Both the position numbers and the translations under genes were made by a program. Positions 52,001 to 59,633 of a DNA stretch of 64,000 nucleotides are shown here, in pieces. Below the pieces are notes generated by a model. It did no database searches. It was not told the DNA's origin and saw only the letters and a program-made list of their open reading frames with translations. The stretch covers positions 1 to 64,000 of the forward strand of contig CALDTZ010000020.1 in the NCBI GenBank assembly GCA_937924805.1, in the 5' to 3' direction. How positions within the stretch are numbered: the stretch's first letter is position 1; the number at the start of each line of letters is the position of its first letter. Origin of the DNA: an uncultured Saprospiraceae bacterium (GTDB taxonomy: Bacteria; Bacteroidota; Bacteroidia; Chitinophagales; Saprospiraceae).

Positions 52001-53065
52001 AAGTGGTCAAGATGTATCGTTGTTGAAACAGCAACTGAAGATTATACACTTACTGAATCTACAATAGGTGATGCAGAAATGATGGAATTAAGAGCATCAC
52101 CATCTGTTAATCGTAATGGTGATGCTGATGGTACAGGCGACGGGATGAGCTGGTTCCCTGGATATGCTGTGGATGTAGAAACAGGAAAGCGATTAAATAT
52201 TTTCTTTGGTGAAAACTCTGTTTTTGATATAGATAATATGGCGTTGACTGGCGATCAACCACTTGGTGGTGATATGATGTTCAATCCATCTAGTCAACCA
52301 TTTACAGATGCATTTGATGCACAAAATCCATTACCTGTTCAGTTTGTTGTTGGTGGAGGTCATAATATCTATGTAACAAGACAAGAATATGATGGATGTG
52401 AAAGTATTAGAGAAGCAATTTCGGGTAACATTTTAGGTCAAGCAGATGCACTAAGATCTGTAACATGGACTTCAATGGCAATGTTACCTCCTGGTACTTC
52501 AATGAATTCATATGCTGATGGAGCTGTTCCAAATGATTTGACGGTAAAACTTAGAGTTAATAATCCATACAGTGTGGAACGAACATTTGATTTAGATGAC
52601 GCATCTGGTTGTACAACGGTAGGTGGTAATCCTAAATATGAGTTTGAGATCAGAGGTAAAGCTGCTACAGAATTAGCCGAAGATCAATATACTGGTGCAT
52701 TAGAAAATATTAATGTGGTACCAAATCCTTACTACGGTTATTCATCTTATGAGCCAAGTCAATTTGCATCTGTCATAAAGATTACAAATTTGCCTGCAAG
52801 AGCAATCGTTACGATTTATAGCTTGGATGGAAAGTTTGTTCGTCAATTTAATAGAGATGAAAGAGCGACGCTTAAAGATGGAAATAACCCTCCTGTAACA
52901 CAATCGCAAGTTTTACCTGATATTAATTGGGACATGAAAAACTATGCAAACATTCCTGTTGCAAGTGGAGTATATTTAATACACGTACGTGCTGAAGATT
53001 TAGGTGAAGAAAGAACCATTAAATGGTTTGGTGTAAATAGAGAATTTGATCCTTCAGGATTATAA
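49001..53065 (+). CDS. Large secreted protein with T9SS-like C-terminal sorting domain
   Basis: This 1354-residue protein has a signal peptide (LFIILFFIGFVSDASA) and a long, Cys-containing, Asp- and Gly-rich body. Segments such as DQDEDGIYDPSQGDFP (about 211-226) look like calcium-binding loops. The last 90 residues read like a C-terminal sorting domain: NVVPNPYYGYSSYE, then VIKITNLPARAIVTIYSLDGKFVRQF, and a final strand SGVYLIHVRAEDLGEERTIKWFGV. It therefore is probably exported by the type IX system and anchored at the surface. It has no enzyme motif that I can name. It is flanked by the TonB receptor (25 bases before) and a PorV-like gene. Confidence 0.85.
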   Translation: MYKLVKLFIILFFIGFVSDASAHEDKTRLGKPGNVQKQDTQVNYREDCQAARAQIDMSINNVRARLLTGGDVWWDLNEGKYIVPNVGPDQEDVSSIFAGSVWIGGLDPSGNIKVAGGQYRTGGVDFYPGPLDPSTGLTDLEVCNDWDRFFKVSGEDIETAIQLYDQAVLTGIPVDPDLIPDGVKYWPGAGNADFLSFYNFELPDTGQGLGSFWDQDEDGIYDPSQGDFPIIEIRGCAPDGRTKATTLVPDEMIYWIYNDSGGPHGLTNGEQIQMEIQVQAFAYATNDELNDMTFQRYKLINRASEDIRNTYFAMWVDADLGCHTDDYIGCVAERSLMYTYNEDVLDGTTGCNCDGGTATYCDKVPIIGMDYFRGPLGPKLFGPNGELIDPPLDAIGFDTLVELGMSSFTYMNNGGIGSPDPATTDPDNAEEFYNCLRGLWRDGTPVTFGGSGFNPGSTDTVKYVFPDAPNVANGWSMCESDLPFGDRRTLQTSGPFLLKPGAVNELIIGAVWVPEISYPCPDITRLLRADDLAQAVFDACFEIPRGPDAPDVCLIELDQEIILVLSNDTIASNNKFEKYLEEDILAPEGVEDVNYVFEGYKVYQLANENVTTQELDDPTKARIIRQVDLKNGITDVYNWTASVNPTSGAGDLVYDYERMVSASDAGIKNTFQITDNQFAEGDRTLINHKKYFFTVLAYAYNEYEPFDPATQLGQKTPYREGRKNIMTYTGVPRPIVYENIQSSYGDGPIVRRLDGVGSGGNFMELNDDMYEPIFNGESIEKLVYREGAGPINISIFNPLDVVDGTYELEILGDFVPGGTCALADSAQWKLTHIVSGQSFSSDKSIDEVSEQIIGEFGFSVNVAQVDEPGITTDENNGYLGAKFEYDDPNGVFWYGAVTDGLGQTDVGDLEDGALGFLAEAFNFLKTNDGEPDFASDMNQSFSDGLFYPFWLCDYTADQGGQFPFYITPAWKQSGRHQVVRSSNGIDRLNNVDIVFTSDKDKWSRCIVVETATEDYTLTESTIGDAEMMELRASPSVNRNGDADGTGDGMSWFPGYAVDVETGKRLNIFFGENSVFDIDNMALTGDQPLGGDMMFNPSSQPFTDAFDAQNPLPVQFVVGGGHNIYVTRQEYDGCESIREAISGNILGQADALRSVTWTSMAMLPPGTSMNSYADGAVPNDLTVKLRVNNPYSVERTFDLDDASGCTTVGGNPKYEFEIRGKAATELAEDQYTGALENINVVPNPYYGYSSYEPSQFASVIKITNLPARAIVTIYSLDGKFVRQFNRDERATLKDGNNPPVTQSQVLPDINWDMKNYANIPVASGVYLIHVRAEDLGEERTIKWFGVNREFDPSGL

Positions 53066-53077
53066 AATGATAATTAT

Positions 53078-53102
53078 GAGGGATGAGCCTGGCTTGTCCC
53101 TC
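53078..53102 (+). other. Hairpin between the secreted protein and PorV-like gene
   Basis: GAGGGA (53078-53083) pairs with TCCCTC (53097-53102). No T-run follows. It lies 12 bases after the cargo stop codon and 27 before the PorV-like ATG, so it may be a processing or attenuation element. Confidence 0.5.
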
Positions 53103-53129
53103 AATTTAAAAAATATAGAAATTCAAAAC

Positions 53130-54182
53130 ATGAGAAAGTATTTACAATTTTTATTCTTCGCTATGTTTTTAGTGTCTCAAGTTTCATTGATAGCAGGTAA
53201 TCCTGATAGACAAGGTGAAGCTGGAGCTGGAGAATTACTATTTAATCCATGGGCAAGAAGTGCAGGATTGCATAGTATGACTACTTCATTTGTTTCTGGA
53301 GTTGAAGCTATGAGAATTAATGTTGCAGGTATTGGAAGAATGGAAAACAGAGAGTTGTTACTTGGTAATACTCAATTGTATTCTGGTTCTACATTGCAAC
53401 TTAACTCATTTGGTTACGCTCAAAAATCAGGAGAAAGAGGTGCTTTTGCAGTTTCATTGGCAACCGTAGATTTTGGAGAAATAGATATTACTACAGAAAA
53501 CCAACCTGAGGGAACAGGGGGGAATTATTCACCTAGCTTTTTTAATCTAGGTCTAGGATATGCATATACATACGAGAACAAAATTTCAGTTGGAGTTTTA
53601 CTTCGAGTTATTTCTGAATCTTTGTCAAATCTAAGTGCATTTGGTGCTTGTTTGGATGCAGGAGTTCAATATGTATCAGGAGAAAAAGACAATTTTAAAT
53701 TAGGGATTTCATTAAGGAATATTGGAACACCAATGAGATTTAGTGGTGAAGGTCTTAATAGAAGTGTCTCTAGTCCAGGAAATGATAATCCGGATTTTAA
53801 TCTAGAGTTTGCTGTAAAAGCAGCTGCTTTTGAATTACCATCTTTACTTAATATTGGCGCTTCTTATGATATTTACGTATTGGAAAATTCGTATGTAAGA
53901 GGTTTGGTTAATTTTACATCAAATGCCTTTTCAAGAGACAATATCGGAGCAGGATTCGAATTCAACTTCAATAAATTATTTGAGTTGAGAGCTGGTTACA
54001 GATATGAATTAGATAGTATTAATTCAGGTACTGAAAATATATATACAGGCGTGAGTGCAGGTGCTTCAGTTTATTTGCCATTAAACAAAACAAAAAGTAC
54101 AATGTTAGGACTTGATTATTCTTATAGAACAACCAATCCTTTTGCTGGTACGCACAATTTTGGACTTAGATTATTGTTCTAA
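53130..54182 (+). CDS. PorV/PorQ-family outer-membrane protein
   Basis: This is a 350-residue beta barrel with a signal peptide (MRKYLQFLFFAMFLVSQVSLIAG). It starts with GAGELLFNPWARSAGLHS and VSGVEAMRINVAGIGRM, the conserved N-terminal pattern of the PorV/PorQ family (UPF0164), and ends with an aromatic strand HNFGLRLLF. PorV is an outer-membrane component that helps T9SS cargo leave the translocon; paralogs are often paired with particular cargo. A longer frame begins at 53046 and crosses the hairpin; I use the ATG at 53130 since it gives the signal peptide. It is the last gene of the unit, ending in a strong terminator. Confidence 0.87.
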   Translation: MRKYLQFLFFAMFLVSQVSLIAGNPDRQGEAGAGELLFNPWARSAGLHSMTTSFVSGVEAMRINVAGIGRMENRELLLGNTQLYSGSTLQLNSFGYAQKSGERGAFAVSLATVDFGEIDITTENQPEGTGGNYSPSFFNLGLGYAYTYENKISVGVLLRVISESLSNLSAFGACLDAGVQYVSGEKDNFKLGISLRNIGTPMRFSGEGLNRSVSSPGNDNPDFNLEFAVKAAAFELPSLLNIGASYDIYVLENSYVRGLVNFTSNAFSRDNIGAGFEFNFNKLFELRAGYRYELDSINSGTENIYTGVSAGASVYLPLNKTKSTMLGLDYSYRTTNPFAGTHNFGLRLLF

Positions 54183-54232
54183 AATATCAATGAACTTTTT
54201 ATTATAGAAGTTTGTTTAAACAGATAATACAC

Positions 54233-54268
54233 AACCAAGATGTTTCTTTAGAGACATCTTGGTTTTTT
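54233..54268 (+). terminator. Strong terminator of the receptor/cargo/PorV-like unit
   Basis: AACCAAGATGT (54233-54243) pairs perfectly with ACATCTTGGTT (54254-54264) and extends three further pairs inward to a TTTA loop, then TTTTTT. It separates the unit from greA. Confidence 0.92.
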
Positions 54269-54289
54269 AAGTTAAATAAATGAATAAGT

Positions 54290-54763
54290 ATGTCAGATAT
54301 TAGTTACCTAACCCAAGAAGGTTATGACAACATAAAAAAAGAGTTAGAACAATTGAGAGGAGAAGGACGAAGAGAAGTTGCAGCAGCTATTGCTGAAGCA
54401 AGAGAAAAAGGAGATTTATCAGAAAATGCAGAATATGATGCGGCAAAAGATGCTCAAGGATTATTGGAATTAAAAATTAATAATTTGGAAGTTGTGTTGT
54501 CGAAAGCAAGAATTATTGATAAGAGTCAATTGGATACTAGTAAAGTAACCATCTTATGCAAAGTAAAAATTAAGAATGTAAAGTCAAAAAAAGAGGTGAC
54601 TTACCAGCTTGTATCAGAGGCAGAAGCAAATTTAAAGGATAAGAAAATATCTGTCACTTCACCAATTGGTGATGGTTTGTTAGGATGTAAGGTGGGTGAA
54701 CTTGCGAAAGTTAAAACACCTGCTGGGTTTATTGAATTTGAAATTATGGATATCTCACTCTAA
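54290..54763 (+). CDS. greA: Transcription elongation factor GreA
   Basis: GreA rescues backtracked RNA polymerase by stimulating transcript cleavage. The N-terminal coiled coil has the acidic tip GDLSENAEYDAAK (41-53, with D42 and E45), and the C-terminal FKBP-like domain ends in GDGLLGCKVGELAKVKTPAG. The length of 157 residues is standard. It overlaps the HIT-family gene by 1 base (the A of TAA is the A of ATG), so the two are translationally coupled, a pairing frequent in Bacteroidota. Confidence 0.97.
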   Translation: MSDISYLTQEGYDNIKKELEQLRGEGRREVAAAIAEAREKGDLSENAEYDAAKDAQGLLELKINNLEVVLSKARIIDKSQLDTSKVTILCKVKIKNVKSKKEVTYQLVSEAEANLKDKKISVTSPIGDGLLGCKVGELAKVKTPAGFIEFEIMDISL

Positions 54764-55155
54764 TGGCAAGTATTTTTTCAAAAATAATTGACGGTACAAT
54801 TCCCGCTTATAAGGTAGCTGAAAATGACCGATTTTTGGCATTCTTAGATATAAATCCACTTGCTAAAGGTCATACATTGGTAATTCCAAAAATTGAAGTT
54901 GATTATATTTTTGATTTAGATGACGACACTTATCAGGCATTATTTGCCTTTGCTAAAAAAATCGCTTCAGCTATAGATAAAGTATCAACTTCAAAAAGAA
55001 TTGGAGTTTCAGTGATAGGATTAGAAGTACCACATACTCACATTCACTTAGTGCCTATTAACTCTATTGCTGATTTAGATTTCACTAAGGATCGGGTCAA
55101 GATTACTGCTGAGGAGTTTGGTCAGATTGCAGCCAGTATAAATGCTGAACTTTAA
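54763..55155 (+). CDS. HIT-family nucleotide-binding hydrolase
   Basis: This 130-residue protein is a HIT (histidine triad) hydrolase. The triad HTHIHLVP (91-98; H91, H93 and H95) is complete, preceded by CysHis-type substrate strands (GHTLVIPK). The product is likely a nucleoside phosphoramidase or a dinucleoside polyphosphate hydrolase. Its start overlaps the greA stop by 1 base. It is convergent with ruvC, with 14 bases between the genes. Confidence 0.94.
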   Translation: MASIFSKIIDGTIPAYKVAENDRFLAFLDINPLAKGHTLVIPKIEVDYIFDLDDDTYQALFAFAKKIASAIDKVSTSKRIGVSVIGLEVPHTHIHLVPINSIADLDFTKDRVKITAEEFGQIAASINAEL

Positions 55156-55169
55156 TATTATTCTCCGTA

Positions 55170-55727
55170 TTAACCTTTAACCCGTTTAGGGTTTGCTGCC
55201 ATAAAGCTTTTCCAAGATTTCACTCCACCGAGACCACTTAGAGGGTTTGATAATTCATTGTATTTGCAGTAAGCTGCACCTAAGGCATCTGTCGCATCCA
55301 AGTATTTTGTTTCGATGTTTACTTTTAGAATTTTACAAAGCATTGAGCATAATTGTTCTTTTGATGCATTCCCATTACCTGTAACTGCTTTTTTGATCTT
55401 TTTCGGAGAAAACTCCGTTATATTTAGACCCATAGTCATTGCTGCAGCCATGGCTACCCCTTGGGCACGGCCCAATTTTAGCATTGATTGAACATTTTTT
55501 CCAAAGAAAGGGGCTTCAACAGACATTTCCCTAGGAAGATAGGTTTCAATAATTTCTTGGAGTTGAAGAAAAATTTCTTTTAGCTTTGTTTGATGGTCGG
55601 GATACTTTTCTAAATGTATAACACCTAAGGTGACTACTTTTAATTCCTTGCCTCGAACCTCTAATATGCCATAACCTAGTACATTTGTACCAGGGTCAAT
55701 TCCTAATATTTTGTAGTCATCTGTCAT
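55170..55727 (-). CDS. ruvC: Holliday junction endonuclease RuvC
   Basis: RuvC resolves Holliday junctions in recombination. The four acidic metal-binding residues are visible: D11 (GIDPGTN), E71 (SVEAPFFG), and D144 and D147 (LDATDALGAAYC). The loop between them (KNVQSMLKLGRAQGVAMAA) is conserved. The length of 185 residues is normal. It is monocistronic, divergent from the UPF0104-like gene with 41 bases between them, and convergent with the HIT gene. Confidence 0.96.
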   Translation of the reverse strand: MTDDYKILGIDPGTNVLGYGILEVRGKELKVVTLGVIHLEKYPDHQTKLKEIFLQLQEIIETYLPREMSVEAPFFGKNVQSMLKLGRAQGVAMAAAMTMGLNITEFSPKKIKKAVTGNGNASKEQLCSMLCKILKVNIETKYLDATDALGAAYCKYNELSNPLSGLGGVKSWKSFMAANPKRVKG

Positions 55728-55768
55728 ATAATAAAAATACGTAATATAAAGCGTTAATTTAAATTATT

Positions 55769-56728
55769 TTGCCAAAACGAAGTACCATTATAAATGCTGT
55801 TCTAAAATGTATAATCGCAATCGCTATTCTGTATGCGTTATGGTATCAGTTATTTGTAAAGCAACAGCTGGTATCAATGCTTCAGGCTTATGAATTGAAA
55901 TTGAGTCTTTTTCCAGTGGTGATTATAATTGGTATTTTGCTTTTATCTTTTACTAATTGGTTGCTTGAAAGTATGAAATGGAAATATGTAATGAATACTG
56001 CAACATCTATCTCTTGGTTTAAAGCATATATACATATTTTAAGGGGTATATCGATGGGGATAATAACGCCAGCAAGCATTGGCGAATATTATGGTAGAAC
56101 ACTAAACCTGGATACAACCACACTGAAATTACAATCCGTTAGCGCTACTTTTTATAGTAGCGTTGCCCAAAATGCAGTTAATATAGTTTTTGGAATTATA
56201 GCGATGCTGGTATTGATTTCAAAAGATATGGTATTTAACAAGTTGATAGATGTCAATGGAATTTATCTGTCTTTATCGATTGTATTTTTAATTTTTGTCG
56301 TTTATTTTAAGCTTGAATCTTTAGTTGGTTGGTTTTCCAACTATTTTAAGATTCGCTTACCTTCTTTTTATAAAAGACTTAAACCCATTCGAACGAATCA
56401 AAAGTTCATAATTTTAGGGATTTCAATTTTGAGGTATTTTACCTATTGGGTTCAATATCTCTGTTTTTTGCATTTATTTAATATTCCCTTAGGAATTATT
56501 GAAGGTGGTATTGGCGTTTCAATTATATATCTAATTCAAACAGGTATTCCATTGCCTGGAGGATTATCAATTTTAGCTCGTAGTAGTATTGCTATTGCTG
56601 TCTTTAGTTTATTTGAAGTAAATGAGATTTCTATTTTATTAGCTAGTTGGTCGCTTTGGGCAATAAATTTGATGATACCCGCTTTATTAGGTGTAACCTT
56701 ATTATTTAAGGTAAATAAATTTGCATGA
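55769..56728 (+). CDS. Polytopic membrane protein, LPG synthase TM-domain/UPF0104-like
   Basis: This 319-residue protein has about eight hydrophobic helices. The segment ITPASIGEYYGR (about 99-110), and later IPLPGGLSILARSS, match the conserved pattern (TPGxxGE, then PxPGGxGxxE) of the LPG_synthase_TM/UPF0104 family, which includes the membrane part of lysylphosphatidylglycerol synthases and putative lipid flippases. No synthase domain is fused. It starts with TTG at 55769 and overlaps the DUF3108 gene by 4 bases. A role in lipid or glycan translocation is an inference. Confidence 0.82.
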   Translation: MPKRSTIINAVLKCIIAIAILYALWYQLFVKQQLVSMLQAYELKLSLFPVVIIIGILLLSFTNWLLESMKWKYVMNTATSISWFKAYIHILRGISMGIITPASIGEYYGRTLNLDTTTLKLQSVSATFYSSVAQNAVNIVFGIIAMLVLISKDMVFNKLIDVNGIYLSLSIVFLIFVVYFKLESLVGWFSNYFKIRLPSFYKRLKPIRTNQKFIILGISILRYFTYWVQYLCFLHLFNIPLGIIEGGIGVSIIYLIQTGIPLPGGLSILARSSIAIAVFSLFEVNEISILLASWSLWAINLMIPALLGVTLLFKVNKFA

Positions 56729-57534
56729 AATTAGTAAAGGCATATATTCTACTTTTTATATTTGGCTGTAGCCAAATGGTAAGCAGTCAACAGCTGGAAA
56801 CGATGCCTTGTGCACTCCAAAACGACATATTTGTTGATGGAGAACAATTGGTATATAAATTATACTATAATTGGCAGTTTATATGGATTCCAGCAGGTGA
56901 AGTAATCTTCAATGTCGAGGAAACCGAACAAACCTATGAAGTAAGTATAACAGGGACAACGTATAGTAGTTATGATGGGTTTTTTAAAGTCAGAGACTAT
57001 TATTCAAGTAGTGTAGATAAAGAAACGTTACAACCGATCAAATTTGTTCGAGATATTGAAGAAGGCAACTATATACGTTATGATAGTATTCATTTCGATT
57101 GGGAAACCCAAACGGTTATTGAACATATAGGTAAGACGAAAGAAGAAACAAAAGCACTCTATTTTAGTTACGAAGATTGTGTTCAGGATATGGTTTCCAT
57201 ATTGTATTTACTTCGTAATTATGATGATGGTCATATCCAACCTGGACTAACGCTACCCATAAGTGTTTTCTTTGATAAAGAATTTTATAACTTAGACATC
57301 AAAGTAGTAGATAGAGGTAGAAAGAGGATTAAGGGGATAGGCAATAAAGATGTAATCCAAATATCACCGCAAATTGTTACTAGCGAAGTTTTTAAAGACG
57401 GAAATGAAATGAATATTTGGGTTTCTGATGATAACAGCAAGATTCCTTTAATGATTGAATCTGCTGTTTCTGTAGGCTCAGTAAAAGCCGTTTTAATAAG
57501 TACAAAAAACACAAAAGATCAATTTTTTGACTAG
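56725..57534 (+). CDS. DUF3108 domain exported protein
   Basis: This 269-residue protein has an N-terminal signal sequence (MKLVKAYILLFIFGCSQMVSSQQ). The FGCSQ could be read as a lipobox, but the weaker match and SSQQ site favour ordinary cleavage. The core GEQLVYKLYYNWQFIWIPAGEVIFNVE is the hallmark of DUF3108, a beta-sandwich family of bacterial envelope proteins without known enzyme activity. It overlaps the preceding gene by 4 bases (ATGA) and the next gene by 8. The operon context suggests a part in envelope maintenance or lipid/glycan handling (inference). Confidence 0.85.
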   Translation: MKLVKAYILLFIFGCSQMVSSQQLETMPCALQNDIFVDGEQLVYKLYYNWQFIWIPAGEVIFNVEETEQTYEVSITGTTYSSYDGFFKVRDYYSSSVDKETLQPIKFVRDIEEGNYIRYDSIHFDWETQTVIEHIGKTKEETKALYFSYEDCVQDMVSILYLLRNYDDGHIQPGLTLPISVFFDKEFYNLDIKVVDRGRKRIKGIGNKDVIQISPQIVTSEVFKDGNEMNIWVSDDNSKIPLMIESAVSVGSVKAVLISTKNTKDQFFD

Positions 57535-58123
57535 CGCACTAAAATGGATTGTAGGGATTGGAGTTATACTAACTATCACAATAGGTGGTTACTATTTTGG
57601 TCGTTATCATTCCTTTAAACAAGTTAAAAAATCGGAAACAGCGACGGTCTTAATAGAAAAAATGACCAAGGTTTCTAAGCTTGTTACAACGGAAGCTTAC
57701 ATTTCAGAAATATACAACTACAAAGAATATTACTATTATGATATTTCCCCATTTAGAAAGAAAGTCCTACTGCGTGTAAATGCGAAAGTTAGTGCGGGCT
57801 TCAATTTTGATCATATTAAGTTATCCATTGATCATGAATCAAAAACAATAACCTTAGATTCAATCCCAGATCCAGAAATCATGTCTATCGATCATGATTT
57901 AGATTATTACGACTTACAAGAAGGAACATTTAATGCATTTAGTGAAGAAGAATTAACGGAAATCCAGCGTCGGGCAAAAAAGTTTATTGAAGATAAAGCC
58001 ATTGAAAGTAAACTCTTTGAAGAAGCTGAAGAACATAAAAAAGAATACTTAGAAACCCTTCAATTAATTGCTGAAACCCTTGGCTGGCAATTAGATATCA
58101 AAAAGAAGCATCATTTAGATTAG
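57527..58123 (+). CDS. DUF4230 single-pass membrane protein
   Basis: This 198-residue protein has one N-terminal membrane helix (about 6-27: LKWIVGIGVILTITIGGYYFG), then a mixed domain with the motif KVSKLVTTEAYISEIYNYKEYYYYDIS typical of DUF4230, then a charged helix (about 140-190) ending KKKHHLD. DUF4230 proteins are widespread in Bacteroidota and Firmicutes, but have no defined function. The start is TTG, 8 bases inside the DUF3108 gene, so it is translationally coupled to it. No terminator is obvious before the POT genes. Confidence 0.82.
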   Translation: MTSALKWIVGIGVILTITIGGYYFGRYHSFKQVKKSETATVLIEKMTKVSKLVTTEAYISEIYNYKEYYYYDISPFRKKVLLRVNAKVSAGFNFDHIKLSIDHESKTITLDSIPDPEIMSIDHDLDYYDLQEGTFNAFSEEELTEIQRRAKKFIEDKAIESKLFEEAEEHKKEYLETLQLIAETLGWQLDIKKKHHLD

Positions 58124-58152
58124 TCGCACTTTTTACTCAAATCAAATAATAT

Positions 58153-58182
58153 TTTGCCTCTAGCATTCTTTTACCTATTTTG
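58153..58182 (+). promoter_or_regulatory. Candidate promoter of the POT gene pair
   Basis: TTTG (58153-58156), an 18-base spacer and CTATTTTG (58175-58182), a two-mismatch version of TAnnTTTG. The ATG is 59 bases downstream. Weak but well placed. Confidence 0.35.
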
Positions 58183-58241
58183 CGTAGAATATTTACGAAT
58201 TATACAATTGTAAATCGATTTTTTCAGAAACTACAAAATTT

Positions 58242-59597
58242 ATGTCAAGTAATGCTTCTTTAGATAATCAAAAACAACTTTTCGGGCATCCTATCGGTCT
58301 TTATGTTTTGTTTTTTACAGAAATGTGGGAACGGTTTAGTTATTATGGGATGAGAGCGATTTTAGTTCTTTATATCACAGGTAAAACGCTGGATTCAAAT
58401 CCAGGATTAGGTTGGACAAGTGGAGAGGCTTTAGCTTTATATGGATGGTATACGATGTTGGTTTACGTAGCATCAATACCTGGTGGATTAATCGCAGATA
58501 AACTTATCGGTCAACGGAAAGCTGTTTTGTGGGGAGGACTCATTTTGGTGTTAGGACATACTGTTCTAGCTATACAACAAGATTGGGCTTTTTACACTGG
58601 ATTAGGATTGATTATTGCAGGTGTCGGTTTATTAAAACCGAACATTTCTACTATGGTTGGTGGCTTGTATAAACAAGGGGATGAAAGAAGAGACAAAGGG
58701 TTTACTATCTTTTATATTGGGATCAATATTGGTGCTTTTTTATCTAGTTTAATAGTTGGTTATGTTGGTGAAAATATTGGATGGCATTATGGATTTGGAC
58801 TTGCTGGTATAGGAATGGCACTTGGTATGTTAGTCTATCTATGGGGGCAAAAGTATTTAAAAGGCATTGGTGAATTCTTAGGAGATGCTGATAATCCAGA
58901 TAACGCATTGATGAAAAAACCATTAACGAAAATAGAGAAAGACAGAATGTTGGTTATGTTTCTTTCGTTTTTATTGATTATCGTTTTCTGGGGAGCTTTT
59001 GAACAAGCAGGAGGGCTGATGAATTTATATGCAAGTGAAAAGACCGATCGAATGCTTGGTGGTTTCGAAGTACCTGCTTCTTGGTTTCAATCGGTAAATG
59101 CATTTTTCATTATTACATTAGGAACTGCAGTAGCTGGATTCTGGTATAGATGGAAGCTAAAAGGTAGAGAAGGGTCATCATTATTTAAAATGGCGATTGG
59201 ATTAATAATAATGGGTTTTGGGTTTTTATTTATGAGATTTGCGTCTCAACAATATGAAGCAGTTGGTTCATCAGCTATGTATTGGTTAGTATTGGCTTAT
59301 TTACTTCATACGATTGGAGAGCTTTGTGCCTCACCAGTTGCACTTTCATTTATAACTAAATTAGCACCAGTAAAATATGGCTCATTTATGATGGGTGCTT
59401 ATTTTGCTGCAACTGGATTAGGGAATAAAGTAGCTGGTTTAATCGGAGAATCGGCAGAAGGAGCTGGAGAAACCGCAATATTTACAGGGATTGTAATATT
59501 TACAGTAGTCATTGGATTAATTGTTTTAGCATTATTAAAACCATTAAAACGGTTGACCCACGGTGCTGAAGATTTGGTCTTAGAAGAAACACATTAA
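58242..59597 (+). CDS. Proton-dependent oligopeptide transporter (POT/PTR2), copy 1
   Basis: This 451-residue MFS-type symporter imports di- and tripeptides with protons. The N-terminal ExxERFxYYG signature is FFTEMWERFSYYG (24-36, with E27, E30, R31), followed by GVGLLKPNISTMVGGLY (helix 4, with the conserved Lys) and FYIGINIGAFLSSL. Twelve to fourteen helices are predicted, so it is complete. It is first in a tandem with copy 2 (36 bases apart), and it lacks the long cytoplasmic insert that copy 2 has between helices 6 and 7. Confidence 0.95.
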   Translation: MSSNASLDNQKQLFGHPIGLYVLFFTEMWERFSYYGMRAILVLYITGKTLDSNPGLGWTSGEALALYGWYTMLVYVASIPGGLIADKLIGQRKAVLWGGLILVLGHTVLAIQQDWAFYTGLGLIIAGVGLLKPNISTMVGGLYKQGDERRDKGFTIFYIGINIGAFLSSLIVGYVGENIGWHYGFGLAGIGMALGMLVYLWGQKYLKGIGEFLGDADNPDNALMKKPLTKIEKDRMLVMFLSFLLIIVFWGAFEQAGGLMNLYASEKTDRMLGGFEVPASWFQSVNAFFIITLGTAVAGFWYRWKLKGREGSSLFKMAIGLIIMGFGFLFMRFASQQYEAVGSSAMYWLVLAYLLHTIGELCASPVALSFITKLAPVKYGSFMMGAYFAATGLGNKVAGLIGESAEGAGETAIFTGIVIFTVVIGLIVLALLKPLKRLTHGAEDLVLEETH

Positions 59598-59633
59598 TAA
59601 AAGGTATAATCAAAAACAATAGAAAAAGTAGCG

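Noticed and set aside
53046..53129. N-terminal extension of the PorV-like protein
   Set aside because: It crosses a hairpin and the cargo stop codon and would put 28 residues before the signal peptide.
45286..54182. Sus-type polysaccharide utilisation locus
   Set aside because: There is no SusD-like lipoprotein, glycoside hydrolase or associated regulator. The neighbours are a sorting-domain protein and a PorV-like protein instead.
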